A stretch of DNA of 64,000 nt from Azospirillum sp. B510 (GTDB lineage Bacteria > Pseudomonadota > Alphaproteobacteria > Azospirillales > Azospirillaceae): positions 1,455,001 to 1,519,000 of the forward strand of contig NC_013854.1 of assembly GCF_000010725.1 (NCBI RefSeq). The letters run 5' to 3'. Under the pieces are notes generated by a model. The model ran no database searches and had not been told where the DNA came from. It was given only the letters and a program-made list of their open reading frames with translations. Shown piece by piece: positions 61,083 through 64,000 of the stretch (positions are counted from its first letter, which is position 1; the number at the start of each line of letters is the position of its first letter). The translations under genes were made by a program, and so were the position numbers.

Positions 61083-64000
61083 CGCGTGATCACCGAGATC
61101 GAGGCGGCGGTGATCGCCAACTGGCTCAGGATGTTGCCGATCGCCTTGGTGGCGTCCAGCCCGTCGAAGGGGCGGGGATCGCGGGGCACCACCAGGATCG
61201 AGCCCGGCGGGATCGCATCGACCCGGTGGTTCCAGGAGGACAGCGCCAGCGGCCGCGCCCGCCCGTCGGGCAGGACCAGGAAGCTGCGGCCGGTGTCGGC
61301 CTCTCGGGTCGGGCCGCCAGCCTCGTTCAGATAATCCTCGGCGGTCTTGCCGCTGACGAATTGCGCGGCCGTGGGATGCAGAACCTCACCCGACACCGCC
61401 ACCGTCAGCGGCCTTTTGGGGATCAGGATGCGGTCGTCGGGCTCCAGCAGCGGGTCCAGCTCGGGACGGCCACGCAGGACGGCGGGATCCGCCTCCACCA
61501 CCACGCGGCCGAACGGCTCGGCGCCGCGGAGCTGCGCGGCGAGCTGGCGGGCCAGCGCGACATTCTCCGTCTTCACCGGCTCGCCCTTCTCCACCTCCAG
61601 GGCGAGCGTCCGTTCCAGCTCGCGCGCCTGACGCTGGAACTGCTCCTTCTCGCGGCGGCGTTCGCTTTCGCGGGTCAGGACGGCGCCGGCAGGATAGGCG
61701 TCGTCCATCAGGCCGCCGGCCCGCGCGATCAGGGAGGACAGGGTCTCGCCGCGGCCGATGTCGTAGCGGCCCGGACGGCGGACCGCGCCGTCGATGGCGA
61801 CGGCCCGCGCCTCCAGCGCCTGGGGACGCGGGTTGATCCGCACGGCGTCGCCGGGGGCGACCGGACGGGCGCCATCGCGGGCGAGATCGACGCCGCTGCG
61901 CGTGCCGTTCGCCGCCGTCAGCTCCGTCGCCGCCGGATCGGCGTCGGCGGAAAGCCCCCCGGCCGCCGCGACCAGGGCGGCCAGCGGCGTACGGTCGGCG
62001 ATGGGATAGCCGCCGGGATCACGCACCGCGCCGCGCAGCTGGACCGTCCGTTCGCCGATCACGGAGACGATGGCGGGATCGAGAAGGGCGGCCAGCATCG
62101 ACGGTTCGTTTGCCGTGTCGGTTCCGGCTTCGGTGTCGGCGGCCGTGACGGATTGGGCGGGCTTCGCCACGCCGCGGATGTCGTCGGTGGCGAACAGGTG
62201 GATGCGGTCCCCGTCGGCAAGTCCGCGGTCGGCACGCCCGGCGGCGACCTCCTGCGGCGAGAAGGGAAGATAGACCCGGGTCAGGGTCCGCCGGTCATAG
62301 CGCTCGACAAGGCCGAGCAGCGGGTAGGCGTCGCGTTTCAACGCCTTGCCGTCGGCGAGGGCCCTGCGGAGCGTTGTTCCGGCCGCCAGCCTGCGGGTGC
62401 CGGGGCGGCGGACATGGCCGAGCAATTCATAGTGCGGCGCGTCCGACTCGACGATTGTCTCGCGGGCGGCGGTGTCTTCGGACCCGTCGGCGATCGGATA
62501 GAAACCGGGGCGCGGCACGCCGGTCAGGCGCAGCACCGAATCGCGCAAGGCCAGCGGCAGCAAATCGGGTACCGCGACGAACAGCGGCGGACAGGGCGCG
62601 CGGGACCCGGTCAGGGTGGCGGCGGCACGGGTTTGCGGGCCGGTGGCGAGCGGGCCGTCCGGCTCCGCCGCCAGGCTGCGGGCCAGCGCGACCAGACCGG
62701 GGCAGGCCTCTTCCGCCGGCTGGCGGTCGCCGCGCAGGAGGGCCAGCACCGGTTCCGACGTGAGGAAATCGACGTCGGCGGCACCCAGCACGAAAAGCGT
62801 GTCCCCCTCGTCCAGCCGGCGCCGGTCGCGGCCGCTCAGGACCGCCGACAGATCGACCGGCCGCAGCCGGCGCGCTCCCGTGGCGGTGACGGAACTCTCC
62901 AGGGCGGCGAAGGGCAGATAGGGATCCGGGCGCAGATCGCTGCGCGACAGCAATCCCGTCAGGGTCTTCGCCTGCGCCCAGGCGCGCGGACCGGGGCGCA
63001 GCACATGCCCCTCGAGCCGGACTTCCCCGCGGCGGTCCTCCCGCTGCGGGGCGAGCATCAGCAGGTCGCCGTCGCCGAACCGCTTCGTGTCGGCATCGGC
63101 GATGTCCTCGGTCGCCTCCTCGCCCGCCGGCCCGATGCCGAAGCGCAGCAGCCGGCTCCGGCCGGGCCGCAGGGCGCCGCCGGCGAGTTCGCGCAGTTCC
63201 GACGCCGACAGCGGGCCGCCGCCGGGCGGCAGCTCGTAGATGCCCGGACGCTTCACCGGGCCGGCGACGGCCACCGTGGCGCCCAGCGGTGGAACGAACA
63301 GGCGGTCGCCGTCGCGCAACGGCATGTCCGCGTTGCCCGCCGCCCCGGCGATCTGGAGGGCGTACAGGTCGATGGTGACGGCAGCGCCGGGCCGCATCAG
63401 CCGGATGGCGCGCAGGCTGCCATTGCGCTCCACGCCGCCGGCCGCGGACAGCGCGTCCAACACGCTGGCGAAGGCGCTGATCTCCTGCCGGCCGGGGCGG
63501 TGGACCGCGCCGGAGACCAGCACGGCGATCCGCCGCACCTCCGCCAGCGAGGCGAAGGCGTCGGTGCTGGGCCAGGTGGCGGCGGCCGTGGCGGCAAGCT
63601 CCCGCCGCAGGGCGTCGAGCGTCAGCCCGGCGGCGGGCAGCGGGCGCAGGTCGTCCACCACCAGTTGGCCGTTGCGGTCGATGGTGAACCGCTTGCTGAA
63701 GGATTTCTGGCCGCGCAGCGTCACCAGCAGGGCATCGCCGGTGTTCAGCACATAGTCGCCCTGGATGGCGCCGGGGGCTGACTCGGTCTTCGCCGCCGCG
63801 TCGGCGATGAACAGATCATAGCCGAACTGGCGCAGCCGCTCGCCGGCGCGGGCGGAGAAGGCGGCTTCCAGAGGGGAGTCGGCGGAAACCGTCGGGCTTG
63901 GCGTGGCCGCAAGGGAATCGGTTCGCGCCGGTCCGGTGGCGAACACGGTCCATGCCGACAGCGTCAGCACCGCTGCGAGCGCCGTGCGGGCGAGTTTTCT
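61079..64000 (-). CDS. Multi-SLBB polysaccharide export protein, 5' end outside window
   Basis: At least 973 residues visible. The frame stays open to the window edge with a hydrophobic start (RKLARTALAAVLTLSAWTVFA), clearly a signal peptide, so the start codon is just outside. After an N-terminal poly-export segment (DYVLNTGDALLVTLRG, RFTIDRNGQLVVDDLRPLPA) there are about eight SLBB-like repeats ending in RPG-type turns: VSGAVHRPG, VAGPVKRPG, LEGHVLRPG, VPRPGFYPI, LGHVRRPG, LRGAVRDPG, IDGAVRRPG and VSGEVLHP. Wza-type proteins usually have two or three. The C-terminus has a hydrophobic stretch (ILSQLAITAASISVI). It would form or extend an outer-membrane export channel. Confidence 0.85.
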   Translation of the reverse strand, partial: RKLARTALAAVLTLSAWTVFATGPARTDSLAATPSPTVSADSPLEAAFSARAGERLRQFGYDLFIADAAAKTESAPGAIQGDYVLNTGDALLVTLRGQKSFSKRFTIDRNGQLVVDDLRPLPAAGLTLDALRRELAATAAATWPSTDAFASLAEVRRIAVLVSGAVHRPGRQEISAFASVLDALSAAGGVERNGSLRAIRLMRPGAAVTIDLYALQIAGAAGNADMPLRDGDRLFVPPLGATVAVAGPVKRPGIYELPPGGGPLSASELRELAGGALRPGRSRLLRFGIGPAGEEATEDIADADTKRFGDGDLLMLAPQREDRRGEVRLEGHVLRPGPRAWAQAKTLTGLLSRSDLRPDPYLPFAALESSVTATGARRLRPVDLSAVLSGRDRRRLDEGDTLFVLGAADVDFLTSEPVLALLRGDRQPAEEACPGLVALARSLAAEPDGPLATGPQTRAAATLTGSRAPCPPLFVAVPDLLPLALRDSVLRLTGVPRPGFYPIADGSEDTAARETIVESDAPHYELLGHVRRPGTRRLAAGTTLRRALADGKALKRDAYPLLGLVERYDRRTLTRVYLPFSPQEVAAGRADRGLADGDRIHLFATDDIRGVAKPAQSVTAADTEAGTDTANEPSMLAALLDPAIVSVIGERTVQLRGAVRDPGGYPIADRTPLAALVAAAGGLSADADPAATELTAANGTRSGVDLARDGARPVAPGDAVRINPRPQALEARAVAIDGAVRRPGRYDIGRGETLSSLIARAGGLMDDAYPAGAVLTRESERRREKEQFQRQARELERTLALEVEKGEPVKTENVALARQLAAQLRGAEPFGRVVVEADPAVLRGRPELDPLLEPDDRILIPKRPLTVAVSGEVLHPTAAQFVSGKTAEDYLNEAGGPTREADTGRSFLVLPDGRARPLALSSWNHRVDAIPPGSILVVPRDPRPFDGLDATKAIGNILSQLAITAASISVITR

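Overview
The window looks like a chromosomal segment from an Azospirillum-like alphaproteobacterium (Rhodospirillales/Azospirillaceae). The evidence is very high GC with strong GC3 codon bias, a PopZ-like DUF2497 protein, an HdaA homologue, CtrA-type TTAA-N7-TTAA(C) sites, an AapJQMP-type amino-acid ABC transporter, an aa3-type oxidase subunit IV and an arginyl/leucyl-tRNA-protein transferase of the alphaproteobacterial type. No transposase, integrase, CRISPR array or rRNA gene was seen. Nearly all the sequence is coding.

Layout. 1-2.4 kb: the end of a receiver-domain protein facing a PAS-rich sensor kinase. 2.5-8.8 kb: a fatty-acid or branched-chain acyl-CoA oxidation block on the minus strand (VOC protein, etfA, etfB, thioesterase-like protein, MerR regulator, acyl-CoA ligase), with a divergent SCP2-like gene and a LiuR-type operator candidate between them. 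8.8-15.3 kb: a DUF6134 protein, a DUF1488 protein, a flavin reductase, a lone motB behind a CtrA site, a circularly permuted ATP-grasp/alpha-E pair and bpt. 15.4-19.8 kb: a chemoreceptor and the two membrane subunits of a TRAP transporter. 19.8-23.3 kb: a lipoprotein, an RTX protein behind two CtrA sites, hisI and metC. 23.7-29.3 kb: the aapJQMP operon and a HisC-like aminotransferase. 29.3-37.3 kb: two GNATs, sseA, alaX, cysK, a Nudix hydrolase, an HtrA-like protein without its catalytic triad, small ORFs, tRNA-Asn and tRNA-Cys. 37.6-50.4 kb: pcm-like, rhodanese, tolC, popZ-like, valS, a coxIV-like gene, purN, purM, DUF2066, a phosphatidyltransferase, an AI-2E family permease, hdaA and an SDR gene. 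50.6-54.2 kb: a MarR regulator, a very small membrane ORF, a Gly-rich AAA-type ATPase and hutG. 54.6-64 kb: an exopolysaccharide locus (polymerase/ligase-like protein, GT4, Wzz-like, two GT2, a multi-SLBB export protein that runs off the window) with an XRE regulator inside it.

The most striking non-coding signal is a family of three very short RNA genes (two in tandem at about 29.4-29.66 kb, one on the minus strand at about 21.53-21.59 kb). Each has an FNR/FixK-type box centred about 41 bases upstream of the same 20-base sequence (YUGUCUCUAACCCUCCCUGU), which is followed directly by an intrinsic terminator. The three terminators and the sequences between box and 20-mer are unrelated, so the box, the 20-mer and the spacing are the conserved parts. 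This looks like a set of oxygen-responsive small RNAs with an anti-Shine-Dalgarno 5' seed. The Shine-Dalgarno regions of the TRAP transporter and of the aa3 oxidase subunit IV gene in this same window are plausible targets by complementarity. I do not recognise the family from memory.
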